Origin: Sphingobacteriaceae bacterium
GTDB lineage: Bacteria > Bacteroidota > Bacteroidia > Sphingobacteriales > Sphingobacteriaceae
Assembly: GCA_903642215.1 (NCBI GenBank)
Contig: CAHJWG010000002.1
Location: forward strand, 1 to 64,000
Reading direction: 5' to 3'
Length of the DNA stretch: 64,000 bases
The translations under genes and the position numbers were made by a program. Shown one piece after another: positions 26,573-33,705 of this stretch. Every line of letters begins with the position of its first letter. Position 1 is the first letter of the stretch. The notes beneath the pieces were generated by a model that was not told where the DNA came from, made no database searches, and saw only the letters and a list, made by a program, of their open reading frames with translations.

Positions 26573-27056
26573 AGTGGTTGTACAACTCGGTTAGTTTTTG
26601 TTTAATACGATGAATTTTCACTCTCAGATTCCCTTCAGAAATACCTGATATTTCTGCGATTTCAGGATATGGAATTTCATCTAATACCATCGTAATTAAA
26701 ATTCTTTCAGATTCCTCCAATTTGGAAATGCACTGATAAAGCAAATCGATTTCCTCTTTCTTTTCTGATATTTCTTCTTTTTTGTTCTCCGCAATAAACG
26801 GCGTTAACTCATCTTTAGCTTGTCGTTTTTCAGATTTTAAATAGGTTAAACAAGTGTTAACGGCAATCCGGTAAATCCAGGTTGAAATCATGGCCTGGTT
26901 ACGAAACTTATCCAGGTTTTGCCAAACCTTTAAAAATGTTTCCTGCAGCAAATCATTTGCAGCCGCACTATCGCCGGTGTACGTGTAACACAGCCGGTAA
27001 ATGCGCTTGGAGTTGGCTTCAAAAATTTCCCGGAAAGCACTATCTTTCGTTTTCAA
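26559..27056 (-). CDS. ECF-type RNA polymerase sigma factor
   Basis: A 165-residue sigma-70 family protein of the extracytoplasmic type. Region 2 (FEANSKRIYRLCYTYTGD to WIYRIAVNTCL, residues 12-75) and region 4 (ILITMVLDEIPYPEIAEISGISEGNLRVKIHRIKQKL, about 118-154) are present without region 3. It directs transcription of a small regulon. The next gene, overlapping its 3' end, encodes a membrane protein that may hold it inactive. Confidence 0.92.
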   Translation of the reverse strand: MKTKDSAFREIFEANSKRIYRLCYTYTGDSAAANDLLQETFLKVWQNLDKFRNQAMISTWIYRIAVNTCLTYLKSEKRQAKDELTPFIAENKKEEISEKKEEIDLLYQCISKLEESERILITMVLDEIPYPEIAEISGISEGNLRVKIHRIKQKLTELYNHYEKL

Positions 27057-27081
27057 CAGTAAAACAGCTAATTTTTAATGA

Positions 27082-27096
27082 GATAAAAACAGTATC
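27082..27096 (+). repeat. Dispersed 15-bp motif, AAAAACAGTAT version
   Basis: Exact core just before the sigma factor gene, in the 46-bp gap to the gene at 27103. Confidence 0.7.
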
Positions 27097-27102
27097 AATT
27101 TG

Positions 27103-27627
27103 TTACAGCCGGAATGATTTCTTTTCAAACCAATAGATTTCTTCTTCGGCTTCTGCCAGCATTTCGATGTATATATTACCGTAATCGTGCTGCAAATCTT
27201 CCTGCAATTTTTGGATTACTACTTTTGCTTTTTCAATATGCCGGTAAAATAAATTACGCAAGGGTTTATATTGAGAATGATAATTAACGTAATTAATATA
27301 ATTACTGCAAAAATGAAGTGTAAGTTCTACCTTAACCAATTCTGAATTAGCATATCTGATTTGATTGTTCATCTGTGTAGCAATTTTGCGTAACGCTTTC
27401 ACAATCACATAACTGCTTCCGCTGATTTTGGTAAACTGCAAATCCATCTCTTCCTTATATTCTTTGATGAAAGCGTCCGGGTCATCTGCTTTAAACAGCA
27501 AATACGTCAGCAATTCTTTGTTTTCTTTTTTAAAACGAGCCAAACGCAGGCAAAGTGCAGCAATTTCGGCAGCGTTTAAATGCAGCAATTCTTTTTTAAG
27601 ATCAGACGAAGGATAAACCAAGCTCAT
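27103..27627 (-). CDS. Hypothetical protein, mostly helical
   Basis: A 174-residue soluble protein without recognised family. The sequence looks all-alpha (HLNAAEIAALCLRLARFKKENKELLTYLL at the start, then several long amphipathic helices). It lies upstream of the sigma factor gene on the same strand. A TATATTTG box on the minus strand (27635-27642) lies so close to the start that the messenger would be nearly leaderless. Confidence 0.65.
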   Translation of the reverse strand: MSLVYPSSDLKKELLHLNAAEIAALCLRLARFKKENKELLTYLLFKADDPDAFIKEYKEEMDLQFTKISGSSYVIVKALRKIATQMNNQIRYANSELVKVELTLHFCSNYINYVNYHSQYKPLRNLFYRHIEKAKVVIQKLQEDLQHDYGNIYIEMLAEAEEEIYWFEKKSFRL

Positions 27628-27688
27628 GCAGACAAATATATTTTAACAAATCGTAATTTATTGTAGTTTTAGGTTTTCGGATACTTGA

Positions 27689-29089
27689 ATGGCAAAAAGC
27701 AAACTTACCTTATTCATTTTTTTAGCACTGATTGGCGGCATCATAGCAGGTTATTTTTACAATGTTAAAAGCATCAGTTCCTACAACGAAAAAATTTATC
27801 AATCCGAAAATAGGGTCAAAGCAATTCAGCTGGAAATGCTTACAGTTAAAGATTCCGGTTCGGTTGCTTATCAAAATCTAAAAACAGAAAAAGCAGTGCA
27901 AAATTCTATCCGTAAAGAAAACGATTCCATCCGCGAAAGCAAACTGGAATATTTTACCCTTTTAAGCGATATTTTTTTACGGCTGATTAAAATGATCGTT
28001 GCGCCTTTGGTTTTTACAACTTTGGTAGTTGGCGTGGCAAAAGTTGGCGATATTAAAGCTGTTGGCCGCATCGGCGGCAAAACAATGTTGTGGTTTATTA
28101 CTGCAACGCTGGTTTCTTTATTTCTGGGAATGCTTTTAGTCAACTTCTTTGAACCGGGGAAATCCATGCATTTAACCTTACCGGATGAACATCTACAATC
28201 CGGGATCCAGAAAACCGCTTTGTCGCTTAAAGATTTCATGTCGCACGTTTTCCCAAAAAGTTTTGTAGAAGCGATGGCTAATAATGAGATTTTACAGATT
28301 GTGGTTTTCTCACTTTTTTTCGGCGTGGCAACCGCAGCAATCGGCGAAAAAGGAGCAATTATTATCAAAGCGATGGACGCGATTGCGCATGTAATTTTAA
28401 AAATAACTTCTTACGTAATGTATGTGGCACCGCTGGCGGTTTTTGGGGCGATGACGGCAATTGTAGCCAAGCAGGGTTTAAGCGTGATTGCAACATATGC
28501 TGTTTTTATCAGTGAATTTTATTTTGCACTGCTGATTTTATGGATGATACTTATTCTGGCCGGATTCACCGTTTTAAAGAAACGCGTTTTTACTTTGGTT
28601 GATAATTTGAAAGATGCGATGCTGATTGCATTTAGCACTTCAACCAGCGAAGCTGCTTATCCGCGTACCTTAATCGAGTTGGAACGTTTTGGCTGTAAAG
28701 ATAAGATTGTGAGTTTCGTGCTGCCTTTGGGTTATTCTTTTAATTTGGACGGATCGATGATGTATATGACATTTGCTTCCATATTTTTGGCGCAATCCTA
28801 CAACATTCATTTATCATTTCAGCAGCAATTATCGATGCTTTTAGTATTGATGTTAACCAGTAAAGGTGTTGCCGGCGTACCTCGCGCTTCGTTAGTGGTA
28901 ATTGCCGGTACCATTGCCAGTTTTAATATTCCCGAAGCCGGCTTGGCTTTACTTATAGGGATCGATCCGTTGCTGGATATGGGCAGATCAGCAACCAACG
29001 TTTTGGGCAACGCCATGGCAACCGCCGTTGTAAGTAAATGGGAGGGAGAGCTGGAAGGCGATTTAAGGTTGATAAAAGAAGTATCATAA
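27689..29089 (+). CDS. Dicarboxylate/amino acid:cation symporter (DAACS family)
   Basis: A 466-residue transporter of the glutamate/aspartate-dicarboxylate family. Signature elements are STSTSEAAYPRTL (hairpin 1), SFNLDGSMMYMTF, GVAGVPRASLVV (hairpin 2) and MGRSATNVLGNAMA, which bind substrate and sodium or protons. Between helices 1 and 2 is an unusually long charged insert (about residues 30-90), predicted to be a periplasmic coiled segment; I have seen such inserts mainly in this phylum. The last codons (LIKEVS) are formed by a copy of the dispersed motif. Confidence 0.92.
   Translation: MAKSKLTLFIFLALIGGIIAGYFYNVKSISSYNEKIYQSENRVKAIQLEMLTVKDSGSVAYQNLKTEKAVQNSIRKENDSIRESKLEYFTLLSDIFLRLIKMIVAPLVFTTLVVGVAKVGDIKAVGRIGGKTMLWFITATLVSLFLGMLLVNFFEPGKSMHLTLPDEHLQSGIQKTALSLKDFMSHVFPKSFVEAMANNEILQIVVFSLFFGVATAAIGEKGAIIIKAMDAIAHVILKITSYVMYVAPLAVFGAMTAIVAKQGLSVIATYAVFISEFYFALLILWMILILAGFTVLKKRVFTLVDNLKDAMLIAFSTSTSEAAYPRTLIELERFGCKDKIVSFVLPLGYSFNLDGSMMYMTFASIFLAQSYNIHLSFQQQLSMLLVLMLTSKGVAGVPRASLVVIAGTIASFNIPEAGLALLIGIDPLLDMGRSATNVLGNAMATAVVSKWEGELEGDLRLIKEVS
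29071..29085 (+). repeat. Dispersed 15-bp motif inside a C-terminus
   Basis: Exact consensus GATAAAAGAAGTATC forms the last codons of the symporter gene, ending 1 base before its TAA. Confidence 0.7.
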
Positions 29090-29098
29090 ATAATCAGA

Positions 29099-29127
29099 AT
29101 AAAGTTAGAACCTAAACTTTATTATTT
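29099..29127 (+). terminator. Weak terminator after the symporter
   Basis: ATAAAGTTAG...CTAAACTTTAT stem with one bulge and an AT-rich tail. Confidence 0.4.
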
Positions 29128-29150
29128 ATCTTGATCGAAAAACTTAAACC

Positions 29151-30482
29151 ATGACCGTGAAACTTACTTTTGCGCTTTTATGTGCTTCTTTTATCAGTAT
29201 AAATCTATCGGCACAAACGCAAAACAAAGCAAAATTAGATAGCCTTTTTAATGCTTTAGACGTTAATCATAAATCAATGGTTAGCGTTGCCGTTTCCCAA
29301 AAGGGAAAGCTAATTTATAGTAAGGCAATCGGTTATAGCCTGATTAATGATCAGCAAAAACTTCCTGCTACAATTAATACGCGTTACCGAATTGGTTCTA
29401 TCTCCAAAATGTTTACCGGCACAATGATTTTTCAGCTTATTGAGGCCGGAAAATTAGGTTTGAACACCAAATTGTCAAGTTACTTTCCGCAAATTCCAAA
29501 TGCAGATAAGATTACGATTGGAGAAATGCTGAGCCACCGAAGCGGGATTTTTAATTTCACAAATGACAGCACGTACGTTTCTTACATGACTCAACAAAAA
29601 TCAGAAGCGGAAATAGTTAACATCATTCAAAAATATAAACCCGCTTTTGAACCTGATTCTAAATCAGAATACAGCAATTCTAATTTTATTTTGTTGGGAT
29701 ATATCTTGGAGAAAATCTATAAAAAACCTTATCCCGCAATTTTGAAAGAGAAGGTTTTAACTCCGGCAGGTTTAAAAAACACTTATTATGGTGGCAAAAC
29801 CAACATCAAAAATAACGAGGCTTATTCTTACAGTTATAAAAACAGCAATTGGATTAAAGAGCCGGAAACGGATATGAGTATTCCGGGAGGGGCAGGGGCG
29901 TTGGTTTCTACACCTGCAGATTTAAATTTGTTTATTGAAGCATTGTTTGAAGGGAAATTGATCAGTGCAAGCAGTGTTAAACAAATGCAAACTATTAAAG
30001 ATGGATTTGGAATGGCTATGTTTATGATGCCTTTCGATTTAAAGAAATCATATGGACATACAGGAGGAATTGATGGTTTTCGGTCAATGTTAAATTACTT
30101 TCCGGAAGATCAACTTGCTGTTGCAGCTTGCACTAACGGTGATAATTATAATCTAAATGATATCATGATCGGTATTTTGAGTATTTATTATAACAAACCT
30201 TACCAAATTCCAGATTTTAAATCTATTGCTATATCCGATGCTGATTTTACATTGTACACTGGCATTTATTCCAGCAAAGAAATTCCGTTAAAAATTACGA
30301 TTGGCAAAAACAGCAGTCAGCTTACTGCACAGGCTACTGGCCAATCTGCTTTTAACCTGGAACAAACTGTAAAAAATATTTTTAAGTATGATGCGGCACA
30401 TATTGAAATAGATTTTGATCCGGCCCAGCATCAGTTTACGTTGAAGCAGGGCAAATCTTACTTGTTTACCAAAGACAAATGA
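29151..30482 (+). CDS. Serine hydrolase, beta-lactamase class C family
   Basis: A 443-residue protein with a signal peptide (cleavage near LSAQT, residue 22). The penicillin-binding fold has the S83-I-S-K86 motif, Y174-S-N176 and GHTGG in place of KTG, so the active site looks complete. The C-terminal 110 residues (after about 335) form a small beta domain. Members include D-amino-peptidases, esterases and beta-lactamases; the sequence does not single out one. Periplasmic or exported. Confidence 0.87.
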   Translation: MTVKLTFALLCASFISINLSAQTQNKAKLDSLFNALDVNHKSMVSVAVSQKGKLIYSKAIGYSLINDQQKLPATINTRYRIGSISKMFTGTMIFQLIEAGKLGLNTKLSSYFPQIPNADKITIGEMLSHRSGIFNFTNDSTYVSYMTQQKSEAEIVNIIQKYKPAFEPDSKSEYSNSNFILLGYILEKIYKKPYPAILKEKVLTPAGLKNTYYGGKTNIKNNEAYSYSYKNSNWIKEPETDMSIPGGAGALVSTPADLNLFIEALFEGKLISASSVKQMQTIKDGFGMAMFMMPFDLKKSYGHTGGIDGFRSMLNYFPEDQLAVAACTNGDNYNLNDIMIGILSIYYNKPYQIPDFKSIAISDADFTLYTGIYSSKEIPLKITIGKNSSQLTAQATGQSAFNLEQTVKNIFKYDAAHIEIDFDPAQHQFTLKQGKSYLFTKDK

Positions 30483-30570
30483 CTTGCGAAATCAGCATCA
30501 GCAAAATCAATATTTCGGATAGTGGTTTTTTAAAACGAATTTTGAACTTTTTAAAATTCATTTTCAAAAT

Positions 30571-31074
30571 ATGTCTGATCGTTCTAAAAAAATATTTTTG
30601 GCCTTTAGCATCATCGTTCCGTTTATGCTTTACTGCGTTTACTATTACGGGATGATGATTGGCAACGCGCCGTTCAAGTTTTCAGAATTTGAATCTATTG
30701 ATTTTAAATACGGAGAAGGAAACAACCTCAACAATAATTATAATTCTAAAACCGGAAAGTATCAGTATGTAAATAACCACGATTTATTAGTGGTAAAAAC
30801 AGTACGGTTAACACAAGATGATTTGCTTTATCTGCACCGAAAAGCTGCCGAATTAGGTTTCTGGGATTTCCCAAAAGAGATTTTAGGAGATTCCAGCCGA
30901 AAGGAAATCAAAAATTCTCTGCATTATTATATTGCATTTCATTATAAACGAAAAAGTAAAATTGTTTTGTTTGATACCGCTTACAATGATGATCCTAAAT
31001 TACGGGATGCAGCAGCACAAGTGGTTAAAGAAATACAACAGCGTTTAGCCGATGCCGAAGACCGATCAAAATAA
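30571..31074 (+). CDS. Hypothetical membrane-anchored protein
   Basis: A 167-residue protein with one N-terminal membrane segment (about residues 9-28) and a soluble domain, likely periplasmic. Polar low-complexity GEGNNLNNNYNSKTG near residue 50 is probably a loop; the C-terminal AAAQVVKEIQQRLADAE helix ends the domain. No family recognised. It has no operon partner; rplU follows after 72 bp with its own promoter. Confidence 0.65.
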   Translation: MSDRSKKIFLAFSIIVPFMLYCVYYYGMMIGNAPFKFSEFESIDFKYGEGNNLNNNYNSKTGKYQYVNNHDLLVVKTVRLTQDDLLYLHRKAAELGFWDFPKEILGDSSRKEIKNSLHYYIAFHYKRKSKIVLFDTAYNDDPKLRDAAAQVVKEIQQRLADAEDRSK

Positions 31075-31080
31075 GCCGAC

Positions 31081-31095
31081 AATACTGTTTTTATA
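31081..31095 (-). repeat. Dispersed 15-bp motif, AAAAACAGTAT version
   Basis: Exact core on the minus strand, lying over the -33 region of the rplU promoter. Confidence 0.7.
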
Positions 31096-31118
31096 ACACA
31101 AAAATGTTGCTATATTTG
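31088..31118 (+). promoter_or_regulatory. Promoter of rplU-rpmA
   Basis: TATATTTG at 31111-31118 followed by GCG matches the -7 box before rpmH at 59296. The -33 position is TTT-rich and overlaps a dispersed motif. Confidence 0.6.
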
Positions 31119-31146
31119 CGCCTCATTTAAAAAATATTATTTAACA

Positions 31147-31455
31147 ATGTACGCAATAGTAAGTATAGCCGGACAGCAATTTAAAGTTGCTAAAGACCAG
31201 AAGCTTTTTGTACACCGTTTACAAGGAGAAGAAGGCGCTAGTATTGAATTTGACCAGGTATTGTTAGCAGAAAATGAAGGTAATTTCTCAATCGGAAGCG
31301 GTTTGGAAAATGCACGTGTTTCTGCTAAAATCGTGTCTCATTTAAAAGGTGATAAAGTAATCGTTTTCAAAAAGAAACGCCGTAAAGGTTACAAAAAGAA
31401 AAACGGCCACCGCCAGCAATTCACAAAAATAGAGATCACCGGAATCACTTTATAA
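31147..31455 (+). CDS. rplU: 50S ribosomal protein L21
   Basis: A 102-residue protein of normal length. It opens [20 protein letters not shown] and has the basic [19 protein letters not shown] loop that contacts 23S rRNA. It is followed by rpmA as in most bacteria. A small hairpin (TGAACTG...CAGTTCA, 31469-31488) lies between the two genes. Confidence 0.97.
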   Translation: MYAIVSIAGQQFKVAKDQKLFVHRLQGEEGASIEFDQVLLAENEGNFSIGSGLENARVSAKIVSHLKGDKVIVFKKKRRKGYKKKNGHRQQFTKIEITGITL

Positions 31456-31505
31456 TTGATTTTTAAATTCTGAACTGATTTCAGTTCATCAAAAATTAAA
31501 ACAAA

Positions 31506-31916
31506 ATGGCACACAAAAAAGGCGCGGGTAGTTCCAGAAACGGCCGCGAATCGCATAGTAAACGTTTGGGTATAAAAATATATGGCGGTCAGCCGGCAAT
31601 TGCTGGTAACATTATCGTTCGTCAGCGTGGCACGCCGCATAATCCGGATAAAAACGTAGGTATCGGTAAAGACCATACTTTATTTGCTTTGGTTGACGGA
31701 CATGTAATGTTCAGAAAAAAAGCAGATAATCGTTCATATGTTTCTATTATTCCTTTTGAAACTGCTGATGTAGCACAAGCTACCACAACAGCTCCAATTG
31801 CTTTAACAGAAAGTGTAGATGCACACCCAAGTGTAGTTACGCCAGAAGGAAATTTGGTTGATGAAGCAATTGCTGCTACAGAAACAGAAGGCGAAGGAGA
31901 AGCTGTTTCAGCTTAA
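31506..31916 (+). CDS. rpmA: 50S ribosomal protein L27 with long acidic C-terminal extension
   Basis: Residues 1-85 are a standard L27 ([43 protein letters not shown]), whose N-terminus reaches the peptidyl-transferase centre. About 50 further residues follow, rich in Ala, Thr and Glu (TETEGEGEA), where most L27 proteins stop. The tail has no basic patches, so it probably projects from the ribosome. No frameshift or separate start is apparent, and a terminator follows directly. Confidence 0.95.
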   Translation: MAHKKGAGSSRNGRESHSKRLGIKIYGGQPAIAGNIIVRQRGTPHNPDKNVGIGKDHTLFALVDGHVMFRKKADNRSYVSIIPFETADVAQATTTAPIALTESVDAHPSVVTPEGNLVDEAIAATETEGEGEAVSA

Positions 31917-31936
31917 ACTTTTATTTTATATTTGAA

Positions 31937-31974
31937 AAGCCCTAACTTAAGAAATTGAGTTGGGGCTTTTTTGG
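31937..31974 (+). terminator. Rho-independent terminator after rpmA
   Basis: AAAAGCCCTAACT...AGTTGGGGCTTTT stem with T run. Confidence 0.82.
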
Positions 31975-32036
31975 TTTTAGAAAAAATATGGTATGGCGTT
32001 GAACATGATTCAGCTTAAAATAAGTATATTTAATTT

Positions 32037-32264
32037 ATGAAAACAATCACCATAAATATACCAGATAACATAGAATTAGAACAACATGAAGCAGCAATGA
32101 TTTTGGCTGCCAGATTGTACGAACGCGGCGATCTTTCTTTGGGACAGGCAGCAGAAATTGCCGGATTAAGCAAAAGAACTTTTATAGAACTTTTAGGCAG
32201 ATATGGTGTGTCTGTATTTAACTATCCGGCTTCCGATTTGGCTAATGATGTAAAGAATGCCTAA
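32037..32264 (+). CDS. UPF0175-family antitoxin
   Basis: A 75-residue protein: a short beta strand (ITINIPDNIELEQ) then helices with an HTH-like segment (LSLGQAAEIAGLSKRTFIELLGRYGV). This is the UPF0175 pattern, found next to DUF3368 PIN-domain toxins. It probably binds DNA and neutralises the following protein; the genes overlap by 8 bp. Confidence 0.85.
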   Translation: MKTITINIPDNIELEQHEAAMILAARLYERGDLSLGQAAEIAGLSKRTFIELLGRYGVSVFNYPASDLANDVKNA

Positions 32265-32718
32265 AATTATAATTGCTGATACAAGTTGTTTCATAATTTT
32301 AACTAACATCAATAAGCTTGATTTGCTGCATCAAACTTATGGTCAAATTGTAACTACTGAAGAAATAGCTACTGAATACAACTTGGTTTTACCTGAATGG
32401 ATAGAAATTCTCTCAGTTGTTGATAAAAATAACCAGCAAATTATAGAGCTTCAATTAGATAAAGGAGAATCAAGTGCAATTGCGTTAGCCCTAGAAACTC
32501 CAAATGCAAATATCATTTTAGATGATTATAAAGCGAGAAAGATTGCAAAACAATTGAAATTAGATGTTACAGGAACTATTGGTGTAATTGTTAAAGCAAA
32601 ATTAAAAGGTATAATCTCTTCAATAAAACCAATATTAAACGAAATTGATAAAACTAATTTTCGCCTGAGTGAAGATGTGAAGAACCAGGCTTTGAAAGAA
32701 GCTGGCGAACTATCCTAA
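32257..32718 (+). CDS. DUF3368-family PIN-domain toxin
   Basis: A 153-residue PIN-like protein. Acidic residues of the nuclease centre are visible: D8 in IIADTSCFIIL, E37 or so in TTEEIATEY, and the ILDDYKARKIA segment near 94. Toxins of this kind are proposed RNases controlled by the overlapping UPF0175 antitoxin. The 3' end converges with the polyprenyl synthase gene (4-bp overlap). Confidence 0.85.
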   Translation: MPKIIIADTSCFIILTNINKLDLLHQTYGQIVTTEEIATEYNLVLPEWIEILSVVDKNNQQIIELQLDKGESSAIALALETPNANIILDDYKARKIAKQLKLDVTGTIGVIVKAKLKGIISSIKPILNEIDKTNFRLSEDVKNQALKEAGELS

Positions 32719-33689
32719 TTCTCCCGCACCAGCAACATATCTGCAAACTCAAATAATTGTGATTTCTGCATTTCCGGCAAAGGCAAATCCTTTAAACTTT
32801 GCAAAGCCCTTTGCGCATACCAGTTCATTTTCTGTTCAGATTTTTCCCTGATTTCCATCTGATCAAACAACATCTTAACAGCGGATACTTTTTTTACCAC
32901 ATCAAAATTGGTCAGTTGTAACCAGTAATTTAATTCTTCTGATTGTTCCTTATTTGCTGTTTCCAGTGCTTTAATTAACAAATAGGTTTTTTTGTTGGAA
33001 ATAATATCGCCGCCAACCTGTTTGCCAAATTTTTCGGGATCGGCATAAACATCCAGAATATCATCCTGCAATTGGAAAGCAATGCCGAGATCTTCACCAA
33101 AAGCATAAATCAGTTGCGCATCCTGCTGACTGGCACCGGCAATTAAAGCACCAATTTTTAAAGCACCACCCAAAACTACGGCTGTTTTTAAGCGAATCAT
33201 ATTAATATAGCTGTCAATTTTAACAAGAGCTAATTGCTCAAAATTCATATCCAGCTGCTGGCCTTCGCAAACGGCAATAGCAGTATTATTAAATATTTCG
33301 AGTACAGGGCGCAATACATTTTCCTTCACCTGCATCATCAACTTATAACCTTCTACCAGCATGGCATCGCCGGAAAGAATACCTACGCTCGAATTCCATT
33401 TTTCATGAACAGTCGTTTTTCCTCTGCGCAGCGGCGCATTATCCATAATATCATCGTGCATCAATGTAAAATTATGGAAAACTTCTATTGCAATTGCAGG
33501 ATTGATGGCTTGATAAATATCGCCGCCAAAAGCATCGCAGCCCATTAAAAGCAGGGCAGGGCGAAGCCGTTTGCCGCCCAAATTCATCATATACTGCATC
33601 GGCTCGTACAATTCGGCCGGCTCTTTCGGATATTTCCGGCCGTCTATAGCTTCAATAATAATATTTTGTAAGGTTTGGATAGAATACAT
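32715..33689 (-). CDS. Trans-polyprenyl diphosphate synthase
   Basis: Both aspartate-rich motifs are present: first LMHDDIMDNAPLRRG with D79, D80 and D83, and second FQLQDDILDVYAD. Such enzymes condense isopentenyl diphosphate into prenyl chains for quinones or carotenoids; chain length cannot be stated. The frame is open to 33752, but the extra 21 residues overlap rnr and lack family character, so I choose MYSIQTLQ at 33689 (324 residues). It follows rnr by 16 bp, suggesting cotranscription. Confidence 0.92.
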   Translation of the reverse strand: MYSIQTLQNIIIEAIDGRKYPKEPAELYEPMQYMMNLGGKRLRPALLLMGCDAFGGDIYQAINPAIAIEVFHNFTLMHDDIMDNAPLRRGKTTVHEKWNSSVGILSGDAMLVEGYKLMMQVKENVLRPVLEIFNNTAIAVCEGQQLDMNFEQLALVKIDSYINMIRLKTAVVLGGALKIGALIAGASQQDAQLIYAFGEDLGIAFQLQDDILDVYADPEKFGKQVGGDIISNKKTYLLIKALETANKEQSEELNYWLQLTNFDVVKKVSAVKMLFDQMEIREKSEQKMNWYAQRALQSLKDLPLPEMQKSQLFEFADMLLVREN

Positions 33690-33705
33690 AAAAAGGTAAC
33701 AGCTT

